A stretch of DNA of 64,000 nt from CAYLLT01 sp964384465 (GCA_964384465.1 CAYLLT010000011.1:1-64000), one strand, 5' to 3'; shown: positions 7,896 through 16,877, counted from the first letter of the stretch. Program-made: numbers and translations. Notes: generated by a model not told the origin, from the letters alone.

Positions 7896-9290
7896 TCACT
7901 CATCGAGCAGCATGACCGTCGCGGTGTCGGACGACTCCGGCAGAAAGCACGCGATGGCGGCGGCGGGGAGGAAGAGGAAGCTGGCCGCGAACAGGGCGAC
8001 GCGGTAGTCGCCGACCTGCGTGAACAGGCCGAAGAAGATGGTGCCGAAGGCGGCGGCAATCCGGCCGATGTTGTAGCAGAAGCCGGCGCCGGTGGTTCGC
8101 AGAAGTGTCGGGAAGAGCGGCGGCAGGTACATGGTGAACAACGCGAACACGCCCTGGCAGACGCCGATCACTGCGAGAAACCACCACAGTTGCTCGTGCC
8201 CGCGCGGCACACTGTACGCGGCGGCCATGCAGCCGAAGTACCCCACGCACAGCGCGACGATCGCGCGGCGGTAGCCTGTCCAGCGGGCCACGATCGCGGC
8301 GAGGAAATTACCCACGATGGACATCACCATGAGCAGCAGCAGGGCATGACTGACCAGCACGCTCACCTGGGCCTCGGAGAACGCCTTGACGCTGGGCAGA
8401 TTGCGCAGGTGCTGGAAGCACCAGAACATGAACGCCCAGTGCGCGGTGAGCGAGAACGCGCAGACCAGGAGGGTCAGAATCGTGGTTCGGCGGACGCTGC
8501 CGCGGAAGAGATCGACGATGCCCGGCAGAACCGTCTGGCTGGCGTAATCGAGCTGGATCAGACCTGACGGGTCGGCAGCCGGCTCGATGTGCCTCACAGG
8601 CGAGACGCCTGTGCCACAACGGGCGGCGTGCCATTCGGGCGATTCGGGCACGGCCCGGCGAATCCAGAAGACCAGCAGGGCGGGCAGCACGCCGACGAGG
8701 AACACGCTTCGATTCGCAAACGAGAAATAGAGCAGTACGTTGAAAGCCAGGCAGGCGAGAAGCACACCGATATTGACGCCCGATTGCAGCACGGCGGCGA
8801 GCCACGGGCGCCATCGGCGCGGCCAGGTCTCGGACAGCAGCGACGCGCCGACGGCCCATTCGCCGCCGATGCCCAGCGCGGCGAGAAAGCGGAAGATGAA
8901 CAGGTGCCACCAGGTTTGAGCGAAGAACGACAGGCCGGTGAAGAGGGCGTAGGTGAGGATGGTGAGCATGAGGGCGCGGGTGCGGCCGAGGCGGTCGCCG
9001 ATGCGGCCGAAGAACCCGCCGCCCAGCGCCCAGCCGACCAGGAACGCGGCCTGAATCCACGAGCTGGTAGGCCCGACCCGCGCGTGTGTCTGTGGGACCT
9101 GGAGCAGCTCGGCCACGAACGGTAGTGCCACCAGCGTATAGAGGTGCATGTCCAGACCGTCGAACATCCAGCCGAGCCACGCGGCGATGCCGGATTTCCA
9201 CTGCGCGGGCGAGAGATCGCGCAGGCGGGTGACATCGGCCGTCGCGGGACGGTCGGCTTCGAGCGTCAGGGTGGAGTGCGATTCGGTCAT
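7896..9290 (-). CDS. MFS transporter (metabolite:H+ symporter type)
   Basis: From the ATG at 9290 the protein has 464 residues and about 12 hydrophobic helices. The MFS motif between helices 2 and 3 reads GRIGDRLGRTR, and the segment after helix 4 is GIGGEWAVGASLLSETWP, as in the sugar/organic-acid symporter families. Substrate unknown. The central cytoplasmic loop carries CGTGVSPVRH (about residues 223-232), which is the translation of a dispersed repeat (8597-8620) rather than ancestral transporter sequence. An upstream start at 9350 would read into the repeat element at 9331-9438, so it was not used. Confidence 0.88.
   Translation of the reverse strand: MTESHSTLTLEADRPATADVTRLRDLSPAQWKSGIAAWLGWMFDGLDMHLYTLVALPFVAELLQVPQTHARVGPTSSWIQAAFLVGWALGGGFFGRIGDRLGRTRALMLTILTYALFTGLSFFAQTWWHLFIFRFLAALGIGGEWAVGASLLSETWPRRWRPWLAAVLQSGVNIGVLLACLAFNVLLYFSFANRSVFLVGVLPALLVFWIRRAVPESPEWHAARCGTGVSPVRHIEPAADPSGLIQLDYASQTVLPGIVDLFRGSVRRTTILTLLVCAFSLTAHWAFMFWCFQHLRNLPSVKAFSEAQVSVLVSHALLLLMVMSIVGNFLAAIVARWTGYRRAIVALCVGYFGCMAAAYSVPRGHEQLWWFLAVIGVCQGVFALFTMYLPPLFPTLLRTTGAGFCYNIGRIAAAFGTIFFGLFTQVGDYRVALFAASFLFLPAAAIACFLPESSDTATVMLLDE
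8597..8620. repeat. AGGCGAGACGCCT-GTGCCACAAC repeat inside the MFS gene
   Basis: A short hairpin (AGGCG-AGA-CGCCT) is followed by GTGCCACAAC. The same layout occurs in the non-coding spacer at 18368-18391 and inside the VWA gene at 46690-46713. Here it is translated in frame without disrupting the reading frame of the transporter. Confidence 0.85.
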
Positions 9291-9330
9291 GAACGGAGGA
9301 TACGCTTCCGGCGGTTGGCGGACAACCTGT

Positions 9331-9438
9331 GAGGATGTAATAGAAACCATTCAGAGCCGCGCCCGTAAGGAAGCGGTCGCAGAAGATCGCTCCCTCACGG
9401 TCGCGGCTCGGATCGTTCGACACTTCTCACACATCCTC
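9331..9438. repeat. Stop-codon-associated palindromic element, copy 1
   Basis: The central imperfect arms are GAGCCGCGCCCGTAAGGAAG and, reverse-complemented, GAGCCGCGACCGTGAGGGAG. The outer arms are GAGGATGT (9331-9338) and ACATCCTC (9431-9438). The right outer arm touches the TAG of the beta-galactosidase gene. Copies 2 and 3 are at 16873-16993 and 57831-57958. Confidence 0.9.
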
Positions 9439-11747
9439 TAATTGGGCTTGATGAAGATGATCTTTACATCGCGGGCGGGGATGGTGGAGTCGAGTTTGAA
9501 GAAACCGGAATCTGCCTTTTGCTGCTGATGTTCGTCGTTCAGAAGATCGCGCCACTCGTACTCGACGGAGGCGGCGGGGAGTTGAATGGTTGCGGATGCG
9601 TTGGTTTGTGAGGGATTAATGATGAAGAGGAGCTGCCCGCCGTCGGTGTCGCGGAGATAAACTTCGAGAGGCGGGTCGAGATGGGGATTGGAAGTAACCG
9701 TGAACGGCCGTTTGACGGCGCTCCATTCGAGCAGGTTGAGGATGAAGCGGCGATTGTTGGCGTCGGGGGTGGGGTGGCTGCCGAGGCCGAGGAAGCTGCC
9801 GACGATGAGGGTCTGGCCGCGGCCGAAATCTGACGCCACGATGAAGGAAGATGACGCGGGCTCTGTCAGTTGGTCCAGGACGCGCGTCTTGGATTCGGGG
9901 AGCGGCTCAAAAGTCTCGGCGAAGTAGGCGCCTTTCAGTGTTTTGCCCCGGAGACCTGCGGTGACGGGGTGCGCGTCATCGGTGATCGTCATCGCGACGT
10001 GGTCGCTCATTATGACGACGGACTCGCGTACGCCGAAGACTTCGCTGAGACCCATGCCGGGGATGACGGGCGCGGCGCGGCCGGATTCGTCGTTCCAGGC
10101 GAGGCGGGCTTCGGCGAGGACGTGGCCGCCCTGCTCGACGAATGCTTTGATCGCGTCGGCGGCTTTGGCGGTCATCATCACGGGGTAGGGCACGATCAGC
10201 AGTTTATATTGCGGAGGCAGGCCGGTTTCGAGCGTGCGGCGGTGGACGAAATCGACGGGCACGCTTTCGGAGGCCAGCGCGCGGTAGTAGCCGATGAGCG
10301 AATCGCGGAACCCGCCGGGCGGGCCGGAGTTCTGCTCGCCGCCGATCATCTGCGAGAGCGGGTTGTAGAGAATCGCTACTTGTGCGAGTTGCGGTTTGGA
10401 TTTGAGCAGCAGGTCGCGGTGGCGGTGGATGATCTGCGCGGTCTTGCCGGCGGATTCGGCGCGACGGGTGATGCGGCCGTCGAGCTCGATGAGGCCGTAG
10501 CCGCCGGATTCGTAGCCGGATGACATCGGGTAGTACGCGTAGAGGTTGACCGCCTTCGCGCCGCGGGCGATGGCGCCCCACATCCAGACGCGGTGGTCCT
10601 CCGGCGTGATGGGGTCGCCGGCGACGAGGCCGCGGACGCCGAAGCCGGCCTGAAGCTCACCCACATAGAAGCCGCCATTTCGCAGGTTGGCGCTGCGGGT
10701 GAAATCGAGGGCGACGTTGATCTGCCACTGCGGCCAGTGCCGGTTCGGAAACGAGTGCTTGGGATAGATGGAGGTGCCGTAGAAGTCGACCTGCCCGGCC
10801 ATGAGGAAATCGTCGGATGCGCCGTCGCCCTCAAACGGCGACGTGAAGATGGAGGGCACGGCGGCGTGCGAGGTGATGACGTGGCGAGTGTCGGCTTTGC
10901 GGATGGCGTCGTAACGCATGCGCAGGTCCGCGGCGAGCTTCTCGTAGATGAACGTTTTCCAGTCGATGAAGTCGGTGTAGCTGAGGATGGTGCCGAAGCG
11001 CGGCGGATCGACCTCGGCGATGGTTTGAAAGTTGCGGTACCAGGCGCGGTTGAGGTTTTTGAGCGAACCATACTTACTCGTGCTGCCGCCCGCGGTCGAT
11101 TCACCTACCAACCATCGTCGGAAGCGTTCGCGCGTGTGCGGGCAGAAGCAGAATTGGGCGTTCGGCACGTAATCGATGATCGCCCAATTGATGATGTGCG
11201 GCTCGCTCCAGAGGTCCCAGGCGTAGAGGTTGGGGAACTCGTTCGCGACACGGGCGGTCTCGGTGTAGAAGCGGGCGACGAGACCGCCGACCTCAGGTTT
11301 GTCGGTGCAGTAGCCGGGGGCGGCCTGTGATTGGACCTTCTCTCCGCTTTGGGCTTCAAATCGGGCATCGGGGTGCTTTTGGCCCACCCAGTCCGGTGCC
11401 GAGTCGGCGTAGACTTGGACGATCACGCGCAAGCCGACATCGTTGGCCAGACGGCAGAGCAGCCGGAGATTGTCGAATTGGAATTGCCCTTCGCGCGGTT
11501 CACAATGGGCCCATTCGACCCAGGTGCGGACGGTGTTTAAGCCGAGTTTCTTGATCTGTTCGAGGTCGCGCCGCCACTCGGCCGGCGAATCGGGCGTGAT
11601 GTCGGAGAGCATGGGCGCGCGGGCTTTGCCGCCGCTGTACCAGACGGAGACGGGGAGGAAATCGGTTTCGTGCGGTCGGGGTTCAGTGGCTGCGATGGAC
11701 GACGCGAACAACAGTGCGCTCGTGAGTAAGATCATGGCGGGGATCAT
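9438..11747 (-). CDS. GH42-like beta-galactosidase, secreted
   Basis: The protein has about 769 residues with an N-terminal signal peptide (MILLTSALLFASSIAA). A TIM barrel begins around LEQIKKLGLNTVRTWVEWAH. The proposed acid/base Glu lies in WDLWSEPH (about residue 181) and the nucleophile Glu in GGFYVGELQAG (about residue 363). A trimerisation/glutaminase-like domain follows (YKLLIVPYPVMM to GHVLAEARLAW), then a C-terminal beta domain. GH42 enzymes release terminal galactose from beta-galactosides. I start at the ATG at 11747 (MIPAMILLTS); 11735 is equally possible, and the longer ORF to 11831 lacks a signal-like start. The stop codon overlaps the edge of repeat copy 1. Confidence 0.82.
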   Translation of the reverse strand: MIPAMILLTSALLFASSIAATEPRPHETDFLPVSVWYSGGKARAPMLSDITPDSPAEWRRDLEQIKKLGLNTVRTWVEWAHCEPREGQFQFDNLRLLCRLANDVGLRVIVQVYADSAPDWVGQKHPDARFEAQSGEKVQSQAAPGYCTDKPEVGGLVARFYTETARVANEFPNLYAWDLWSEPHIINWAIIDYVPNAQFCFCPHTRERFRRWLVGESTAGGSTSKYGSLKNLNRAWYRNFQTIAEVDPPRFGTILSYTDFIDWKTFIYEKLAADLRMRYDAIRKADTRHVITSHAAVPSIFTSPFEGDGASDDFLMAGQVDFYGTSIYPKHSFPNRHWPQWQINVALDFTRSANLRNGGFYVGELQAGFGVRGLVAGDPITPEDHRVWMWGAIARGAKAVNLYAYYPMSSGYESGGYGLIELDGRITRRAESAGKTAQIIHRHRDLLLKSKPQLAQVAILYNPLSQMIGGEQNSGPPGGFRDSLIGYYRALASESVPVDFVHRRTLETGLPPQYKLLIVPYPVMMTAKAADAIKAFVEQGGHVLAEARLAWNDESGRAAPVIPGMGLSEVFGVRESVVIMSDHVAMTITDDAHPVTAGLRGKTLKGAYFAETFEPLPESKTRVLDQLTEPASSSFIVASDFGRGQTLIVGSFLGLGSHPTPDANNRRFILNLLEWSAVKRPFTVTSNPHLDPPLEVYLRDTDGGQLLFIINPSQTNASATIQLPAASVEYEWRDLLNDEHQQQKADSGFFKLDSTIPARDVKIIFIKPN

Positions 11748-11846
11748 AATCGGCGCGGGTGGAGTTGATAAGCAACTCGACTCGCGGGAAAGGATTCCCG
11801 CGTCATGGGGTGCGAGAAGGGATTCGCGCACCAGCGAATTGCGACG

Positions 11847-11872
11847 CGCTCGCCTGCGCTCGCGGCTAAACG
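11847..11872. repeat. 26-bp repeat shared with the interior of asnB
   Basis: This 26-bp word, whose central part reads CTCGCCTGCGCTCGCGGCTA, lies 3 bp from the der stop codon (11876-11878). The identical 26 bp in opposite orientation lies inside the asparagine synthetase coding sequence at 59907-59932. Confidence 0.85.
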
Positions 11873-11875
11873 GGT

Positions 11876-13210
11876 TCAGGTTTTGTCGGGGGTGCCGCGG
11901 TGGCTGCGGAAGAGGAGGCGCAGGGGGACTTCGGGGAAGGGGAGGCGGTCGCGCAGACGGTTGATCAGGAATCGTTCGTATGCGGGGGTCACGCGCGTGG
12001 GGTCGTTGACGAAGAAGATGATCGTCGGAGGAGCGGTGGAGACCTGCGTCGCGTAATAGATTTTCACCGCGCCGGTGCCGTGCTTGGGTTTGGGCACTGT
12101 CTCGCCCATCAGGTCCTCGACGACGGCGTTCAGTTCGGCGGTCGGCACGCGGGTCTGAGCTTGCTTGAAGAGGGAGAGGGAAAGATCAATCACCGACTGG
12201 ACGTTCTTGCCTTCCTTGGCGGTCATGAAGGCGACGGGGGCGTAGTCGAGGCCGGGGAGCGTTTTCATGAGGTAGTCGCCGTAGGCTTCGGTGGTGGCGC
12301 GGTCCTTGGCGAGGTCCCACTTGTTGACGACGACAACGCACGGTTTGTGCTGCTCGGCGATGTAGCTGCCCAACCGTTTATCGACCTGGCTGACGTCGGA
12401 TTCGGCGTCGAGGAGGAACAGCACCACGTCGGCGCGGCGGATGGACAGTTCGGCGCGGTGGAAGCTGTAGAACTCGATGTCGTCGGCGATCTTGCCCTTC
12501 TTCTGGAGGCCGGCGGTGTCGATGGCGACGAACGTGTGGCCGTCGCGCACGAACTGGACATCGACGGCGTCGCGCGTGGTGCCGGGGATCTCGGAGACGA
12601 TGACGCGCTCCTGGCCGGCGATGGCGTTGATGAACGTGCTCTTGCCGACGTTGCGGCGGCCGACGATGGCGAGCTTCATGGTGGGTTCGCCGGGGGCGGC
12701 TCCGTCGCCGAGGTGACGGACGCTCGCGACGATCCGATTCTTCAGCTCCTCTTCGCCGCGGCGGTGCATGGCGGAGATGACCAGCGGCTCTCCAACACCC
12801 AGCTTATGGAAGTCGGCGAGGTCGAGAGGCGTGTTGGGGGCGTCGGCCTTGTTGGCGACCAGGATCACCCGGCGGCCGGACTTGCGCAGCCACTCGGCGA
12901 CGGCGCTGTCCAGCGGCACCAACCCCTGCCGGGCGTCAACGACGAAGAGGATGAGTGCGGCGGCCTCGACGGCGTAGCGGATCTGCTGCTCGATCTGCTT
13001 GCCGAGGTCGTCCCGGTCGACGATGCCGAAACCGCCGGTATCGACGATATCAAAGTAGACGCCGTCATGTTCGCAGAGGGCCTGGATGCGGTCGCGGGTG
13101 ACGCCGGCGGTCGGATCGACAATGCTGATCCGTCGGCCGGCGAGCATGTTGAGCAGCGAGCTCTTGCCGACGTTGGGGCGACCGACGATGGCGATCATAG
13201 GCAGGGACAT
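11876..13210 (-). CDS. der: Ribosome assembly GTPase Der (EngA)
   Basis: The 444-residue protein has two tandem GTPase domains: first P-loop GRPNVGKSS (residues 9-17) with DTGGFG and NKAD, second P-loop GRRNVGKST (about residue 180) with DTAGLQKKGK and NKWD. A KH-like C-terminal domain ends in PFPEVPLRLLFRSHRG. Der is needed for 50S ribosomal subunit maturation. Start choice: the ATG at 13210 (MSLPMIAIVG) has a GAGG Shine-Dalgarno 7-10 bases upstream. The ORF extends to 13282, but that extension translates as CGTGVPIS, which comes from a CCTGTGCCACA-type repeat in the leader. Confidence 0.96.
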   Translation of the reverse strand: MSLPMIAIVGRPNVGKSSLLNMLAGRRISIVDPTAGVTRDRIQALCEHDGVYFDIVDTGGFGIVDRDDLGKQIEQQIRYAVEAAALILFVVDARQGLVPLDSAVAEWLRKSGRRVILVANKADAPNTPLDLADFHKLGVGEPLVISAMHRRGEEELKNRIVASVRHLGDGAAPGEPTMKLAIVGRRNVGKSTFINAIAGQERVIVSEIPGTTRDAVDVQFVRDGHTFVAIDTAGLQKKGKIADDIEFYSFHRAELSIRRADVVLFLLDAESDVSQVDKRLGSYIAEQHKPCVVVVNKWDLAKDRATTEAYGDYLMKTLPGLDYAPVAFMTAKEGKNVQSVIDLSLSLFKQAQTRVPTAELNAVVEDLMGETVPKPKHGTGAVKIYYATQVSTAPPTIIFFVNDPTRVTPAYERFLINRLRDRLPFPEVPLRLLFRSHRGTPDKT

Positions 13211-13285
13211 AGGTGATCCTCGCCAGAATGGTAGCGGATCGTCGTATGAGATGGGAACACCTGTGCCACATCTGCTGCACAAGCG

Positions 13286-14425
13286 TTACGGGCTGGGGGC
13301 GGTGCTGGTCGTCGGAGCGGGTCGCTGGATGCCGAGGCCGGCAGGGAAGGCGAAGGGCGCGGCGTTGAGAAAGCCCGGCGTTGTAGCAGTGCCGATCCAT
13401 TTTTCCAACTCGGCGGTCATCTTCTTCGTTTGATCGGCGACGGCGGCTTGTAGAGCCTGCGCGACGTCGGGCTGCGGTTTGTTGGGGGCGCGATTCGTAG
13501 CGATGGCCTTAAGCTGCTGCTCGGCGACTGGGATGATTTTGGCGAGGTCATCCTTGCGGCCGGGCGTGGTTTGCGGCTGCGTGTAGACGAATACGGCGTC
13601 CGCAAGAAGCCGCGCGATGCTCAACGTGATGTCGTTTTTAAGCTGGTTGTTCTGTGTGGCGATGCCCTGCGGGCCGAGCCAGGCGGCGGCGTCTCGATCG
13701 GCCGGCGCGGGCATGGCCCCTTCTTTCTGCTCGAACCGGGTGCAGCGGTCGGCCAGGATCTGGGCCATGACGGGGGCGACTTGCTGTGCGCGTTGAGGAT
13801 TGTTGACCTTGAGCAGGCGGACCATCCACCCGATCGCGATGGGGTCCGTCTCGGCCTTCGCTGCTTTGGCGACGTCGAGGATCAGCGCCGCCCACTGCGG
13901 GCCACTCATCTTATCCCGCAGACCGATCAGGCCGCGGGCGGCCGCGACGCGCACGCCGGGCGACGAGTCATCCGTCAGTGCCTGCTTATAGATGTCAAGA
14001 GAGGCAACATCGCCGTATGTGTTGAGCAACAGCAGGGGGTGGACGACGGCGAGCGGCCGCGGGGCGCCGGAGCCGTCGGGGGACGTCTTTCCGGTGTATC
14101 GCTTGGTGAGCGCGGCGGTGACGGTCTGGGCGAGGGCGGTTTTGAAATCGGGCGTGGCGTTGCCGGCCTCGAAATGCTCGAGCAGTTGGGTGCGGACCTT
14201 GGCGCCGTCGGTGTCGGGTTTCGCGGAGGCGAAGAGTTGATCGAACTGGGCCTCGACCCAGGTCTGAACGTTCTGACGGTCGATGGCGGAAACGGGGGCG
14301 GTTGCGCGAATGATGGTGAGGTTGGGGCTGGCCGGCGGCGCGGGCGCGGGTTGAGCGGGTGCGGCCGGTGTGAACGCCAGATACACGGCGATCACAAAGC
14401 AGCGAGCCAACCATCCACGACGCAT
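13286..14425 (-). CDS. Secreted protein of unknown function, HEAT-like
   Basis: The protein has a signal peptide (MRRGWLARCFVIAVYLAF followed by an Ala/Pro-rich cleavage region). A mostly helical body follows, with a HEAT-like segment (DSSPGVRVAAARGLIGLRDK) and a low-complexity Pro/Thr/Ser C-terminus. No enzyme motif was recognised. Alternative in-frame ATGs exist at 14446 and 14461. It ends 75 bp upstream of the der start on the same strand, so the two may be co-transcribed. Confidence 0.7.
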   Translation of the reverse strand: MRRGWLARCFVIAVYLAFTPAAPAQPAPAPPASPNLTIIRATAPVSAIDRQNVQTWVEAQFDQLFASAKPDTDGAKVRTQLLEHFEAGNATPDFKTALAQTVTAALTKRYTGKTSPDGSGAPRPLAVVHPLLLLNTYGDVASLDIYKQALTDDSSPGVRVAAARGLIGLRDKMSGPQWAALILDVAKAAKAETDPIAIGWMVRLLKVNNPQRAQQVAPVMAQILADRCTRFEQKEGAMPAPADRDAAAWLGPQGIATQNNQLKNDITLSIARLLADAVFVYTQPQTTPGRKDDLAKIIPVAEQQLKAIATNRAPNKPQPDVAQALQAAVADQTKKMTAELEKWIGTATTPGFLNAAPFAFPAGLGIQRPAPTTSTAPSP

Positions 14426-14511
14426 CGAACGTCTCACTGATGCCATTGCTGCCGCTGTCATGGGGATTGGATACACTCCGCGTGGCCTCAAATCCTGCGG
14501 TGGGCTGATTT

Positions 14512-14529
14512 GCGGCAATGAATTGCCGC
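14512..14529. repeat. GCGGCAAT palindrome
   Basis: GCGGCAATGAATTGCCGC is a perfect palindrome of the same type as the GCGGCAACTTGTTGCCGC unit in the large hairpin at 63452-63519. It lies in the spacer between the divergent secreted-protein and rex genes. Confidence 0.75.
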
Positions 14530-14725
14530 GGTCTTGCTCGCTGAACCGGGACGCTTCAGGGGCGGATATCCCGCGTCCGCAAAAGCGGTGTGACCGTACA
14601 CGCGGGCGTGGGCGATGTCAAGTGAACTGAACCGGACCAAAAACAGCTATGCCAAGGGCTTACGGCAGTTTCCGGCGGCGGCGGCAGGCTTGACGCGCGA
14701 CTTTGTACCTTTGTACATTCAGGGG

Positions 14726-15427
14726 ATGAGCGACGAGGAATCCGTGCCATTTCCGCCCGATCGCGGCCCAACAGGCAAGACCGACCCCGTGCCGGCGCCG
14801 GCCGTTCGCCGGTTGAGTTTGTACCTTCGTGAACTCGAAGGGTTCCTGCGGCACGATCGGCAGACGATCTCCAGCAAGCAACTGGGAGAATCTTTGAGCC
14901 TCACGGATGCGCAGGTTCGCAAGGACCTGGCGTACTTCGGGCAGTTCGGTCATCCGGGGATCGGGTATCGGGTGGACGAGCTGGTGACGCGGATCAAATG
15001 CATTCTGGGGACGGACCGGACGTGGAACGTGCTGCTGGTCGGTGCGGGGAACCTGGGCAGCGCGCTGCTCAGTTACCGCGGGTTCTCGAAGAAGGGTTTT
15101 CAGATCGTGGCCGTTTTCGACAACGATCCGAAGAAGGTCGGGCAGCGGATCGGGCCGGAGAAGAAGCTGGAGATCATCAGCATCTCGCGGCTTGCGGAGG
15201 TGATCGCCGAGCGGGGCATTCAGATGGCGATCATTTCGGTGCCGGCGGATGTGGCCCAATCGGTGGCGGAGGGGCTGGTGGCGGCGGGGATTAGAGGTAT
15301 TCTAAACTTCGCGCCAGCGTCGTTGAATGTGCCGGACAGCGTGCCGCTGGCGTCGGTGGATCTGGCCGTTCACCTGGAGCAACTGGCGTTCCGCATATCG
15401 GCGAACCAACTGGCGAATCAGAAGTAG
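14726..15427 (+). CDS. rex: Redox-sensing transcriptional repressor Rex
   Basis: The 233-residue protein has the Rex architecture. An N-terminal winged helix (ISSKQLGESLSLTDAQVRKD, then LAYFGQFGHPGIGY) is followed by an NAD(H)-binding Rossmann domain with GAGNLGSALLSY and VFDNDPKKVG, and a C-terminal swapped helix (HLEQLAFRIS). Rex binds DNA when NADH/NAD+ is low and represses fermentation and respiration genes. The start is the ATG at 14726 (MSDEESVPF); longer in-frame sequence to 14615 is non-conserved. The genes immediately downstream (zinc ribbon, small membrane protein, hemB) may form one transcription unit with it. Confidence 0.93.
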   Translation: MSDEESVPFPPDRGPTGKTDPVPAPAVRRLSLYLRELEGFLRHDRQTISSKQLGESLSLTDAQVRKDLAYFGQFGHPGIGYRVDELVTRIKCILGTDRTWNVLLVGAGNLGSALLSYRGFSKKGFQIVAVFDNDPKKVGQRIGPEKKLEIISISRLAEVIAERGIQMAIISVPADVAQSVAEGLVAAGIRGILNFAPASLNVPDSVPLASVDLAVHLEQLAFRISANQLANQK

Positions 15428-15471
15428 GGTTCAGGGGGCAGGGTTCAGGGTTCAGGAGTCGGGGTTTCGCA

Positions 15472-15726
15472 GTGGACGGTTATGATGATGATGACGATCG
15501 CGATGCGCCGCAGGAGATCGACCTCGAGCGGGAAACGGATGATAGGGTCGAATGCTCCCGGTGCGGGGCATCCGTCTGGGAAGAGGCTCCCCGCTGCCCG
15601 AATTGCGGATACTGGCTTTCAGAAGAGTCGTCCGCGACGGATCGTTCGCGGCGATGGCTGTGGCCGATGATCGTCGCGGTTCTGATCGCGGTGATCCTGG
15701 TGATGTGGCACGGACTGGGGCGTTAG
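15472..15726 (+). CDS. Small zinc-ribbon protein with C-terminal membrane anchor
   Basis: This 84-residue protein has an acidic N-terminus, a zinc ribbon with two CxxC knuckles (VECSRCGA and PRCPNCGY) and one C-terminal transmembrane helix (LWPMIVAVLIAVILVMWHGL). The start is a GTG at 15472 with AGGAG about 12 bases upstream. It starts 45 bp after rex in a spacer made of GGGTTCAGGG repeats. Tail-anchored zinc ribbons are common in planctomycetes; the role is unknown. Confidence 0.72.
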   Translation: MDGYDDDDDRDAPQEIDLERETDDRVECSRCGASVWEEAPRCPNCGYWLSEESSATDRSRRWLWPMIVAVLIAVILVMWHGLGR

Positions 15727-15727
15727 C

Positions 15728-15964
15728 ATGCCCAAGTGGTTCCGGACCTATGAGGGCTGGTGGTTTTCACCTTTCCGTGAATGGTTCAGCACGGCAGTGA
15801 TTGTTTTCCCGTTACTGTTGGCCCTGCTCCTAAGTTTTCTGTTACCATCACTGAGTTCGATTAGAAAGGCCAAGATTCGTGCCATTTCCCCAACAACGCT
15901 TCCGGCGACTGCGGTCACATCCGGCCCTGCGGCGGATGATTCGTCAGACGCGCCTGACCGTTGA
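15728..15964 (+). CDS. Small single-span membrane protein
   Basis: The 78-residue product has an aromatic N-terminus (MPKWFRTYEGWWFSPF), one hydrophobic segment (AVIVFPLLLALLLSFLL) and a Ser/Thr/Pro/Ala-rich tail. It follows the zinc-ribbon gene by 1 bp. Its last 86 bp overlap the start of hemB in another frame, which is unusually long for a bacterial overlap, so its C-terminal end or the hemB start may be misjudged. Function unknown. Confidence 0.55.
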   Translation: MPKWFRTYEGWWFSPFREWFSTAVIVFPLLLALLLSFLLPSLSSIRKAKIRAISPTTLPATAVTSGPAADDSSDAPDR

Positions 15965-16877
15965 CCAACTCGTTTATCCGCTGTTTGTGCGGCCGGGGTC
16001 GCGGGTGCGGCAGGCGATCGCTTCGATGCCTGGTCAGTTTCAGTTCTCGGTGGATACGGTGGTCGAGGAGTGCCGGGCGGTGGCCGAGTTAGGGATACCG
16101 GCGGTGCTTCTTTTTGGAATACCCGAGCGCAAGGATGCGAGCGGGACGGAGGCCTCGCGCGAGGATGGGATCGTTCAGCAAGCCGTGCGGGCGATCAAGC
16201 AGTCGCGGCCCGATCTGCTGGTAATTACCGATGTCTGCCTCTGCGAGTACACGGATCACGGGCACTGCGGCGTGATCGTCGAGCGGGGCGGCGGGCGGAA
16301 GGACGTGGACAACGACCGGACGCTGCCGCTGCTGGTGAAGGAGGCCGTATCGCACGTCAAAGCGGGGGCGGACATGGTGGCGCCGTCGGACATGATGGAC
16401 GGGCGCGTGGCGGCGATTCGGGCGGGGCTGGACGAGGCCGGTCACAACGAGACGCCGATCATGTCTTACGCGGCGAAATATGCGAGCAGCTACTACGGGC
16501 CGTTCCGCGATGCGGCCGAATCGCCGCCGCAGTTCGGCGACCGCAAGACGTATCAGATGGACTTCGCCAATGCCGACGAGGCGCTGCGCGAGGTGGCGGC
16601 GGACATCGAGGAAGGCGCCGACATCGTGATGGTCAAGCCGGCGATCAACTATCTGGACATCATCTGGCGGGTGAAGGAGCGGTTCGGCGTTCCAACGGCG
16701 GCGTATCACGTCAGCGGGGAATTTGCGGCCATCAAAGCGGCGGCCGCCAATGGATGGATCGATGAGCAGGGCGCGGTCGTGGAATCGACGACGGCGATCG
16801 CGCGGGCGGGGGCGGACATCATCATCACCTATTTCGCCAAGGATCTCGCGCAGTGGCTCCGCGCGGGAACGATCTGA
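15879..16877 (+). CDS. hemB: Delta-aminolevulinic acid dehydratase (porphobilinogen synthase)
   Basis: The 332-residue protein matches HemB, which condenses two 5-aminolevulinates to porphobilinogen in heme synthesis. Visible features are VYPLFVRPG, VLLFGIPE, the metal/active-site region VITDVCLCEYTDHGHCG (cysteines of a Zn-type site), GADMVAPSDMMDGRV, the Schiff-base lysine in MSYAAKYASSYYGPFRDA, and the second active-site lysine in VMVKPAINYLD. The start is GTG at 15879, which gives the normal N-terminus (RLRSHPALRRM). Position downstream of rex suggests redox control of heme supply. The TGA stop overlaps repeat copy 2. Confidence 0.95.
   Translation: MPFPQQRFRRLRSHPALRRMIRQTRLTVDQLVYPLFVRPGSRVRQAIASMPGQFQFSVDTVVEECRAVAELGIPAVLLFGIPERKDASGTEASREDGIVQQAVRAIKQSRPDLLVITDVCLCEYTDHGHCGVIVERGGGRKDVDNDRTLPLLVKEAVSHVKAGADMVAPSDMMDGRVAAIRAGLDEAGHNETPIMSYAAKYASSYYGPFRDAAESPPQFGDRKTYQMDFANADEALREVAADIEEGADIVMVKPAINYLDIIWRVKERFGVPTAAYHVSGEFAAIKAAAANGWIDEQGAVVESTTAIARAGADIIITYFAKDLAQWLRAGTI

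Noticed and set aside
11900..13216. A 438-codon plus-strand open frame
   Set aside because: It is antisense to der, whose two GTPase domains are unmistakable.
13211..13282. N-terminal extension of Der
   Set aside because: The extra 24 residues translate a CCTGTGCCACA repeat and precede a well-placed Shine-Dalgarno and start at 13210.
14700..14725. Rex operator in the rex leader
   Set aside because: TTTGTACCTTTGTACATTC is a direct repeat, not the inverted TTGTGAAAT-type palindrome that Rex binds, so autoregulation cannot be claimed.
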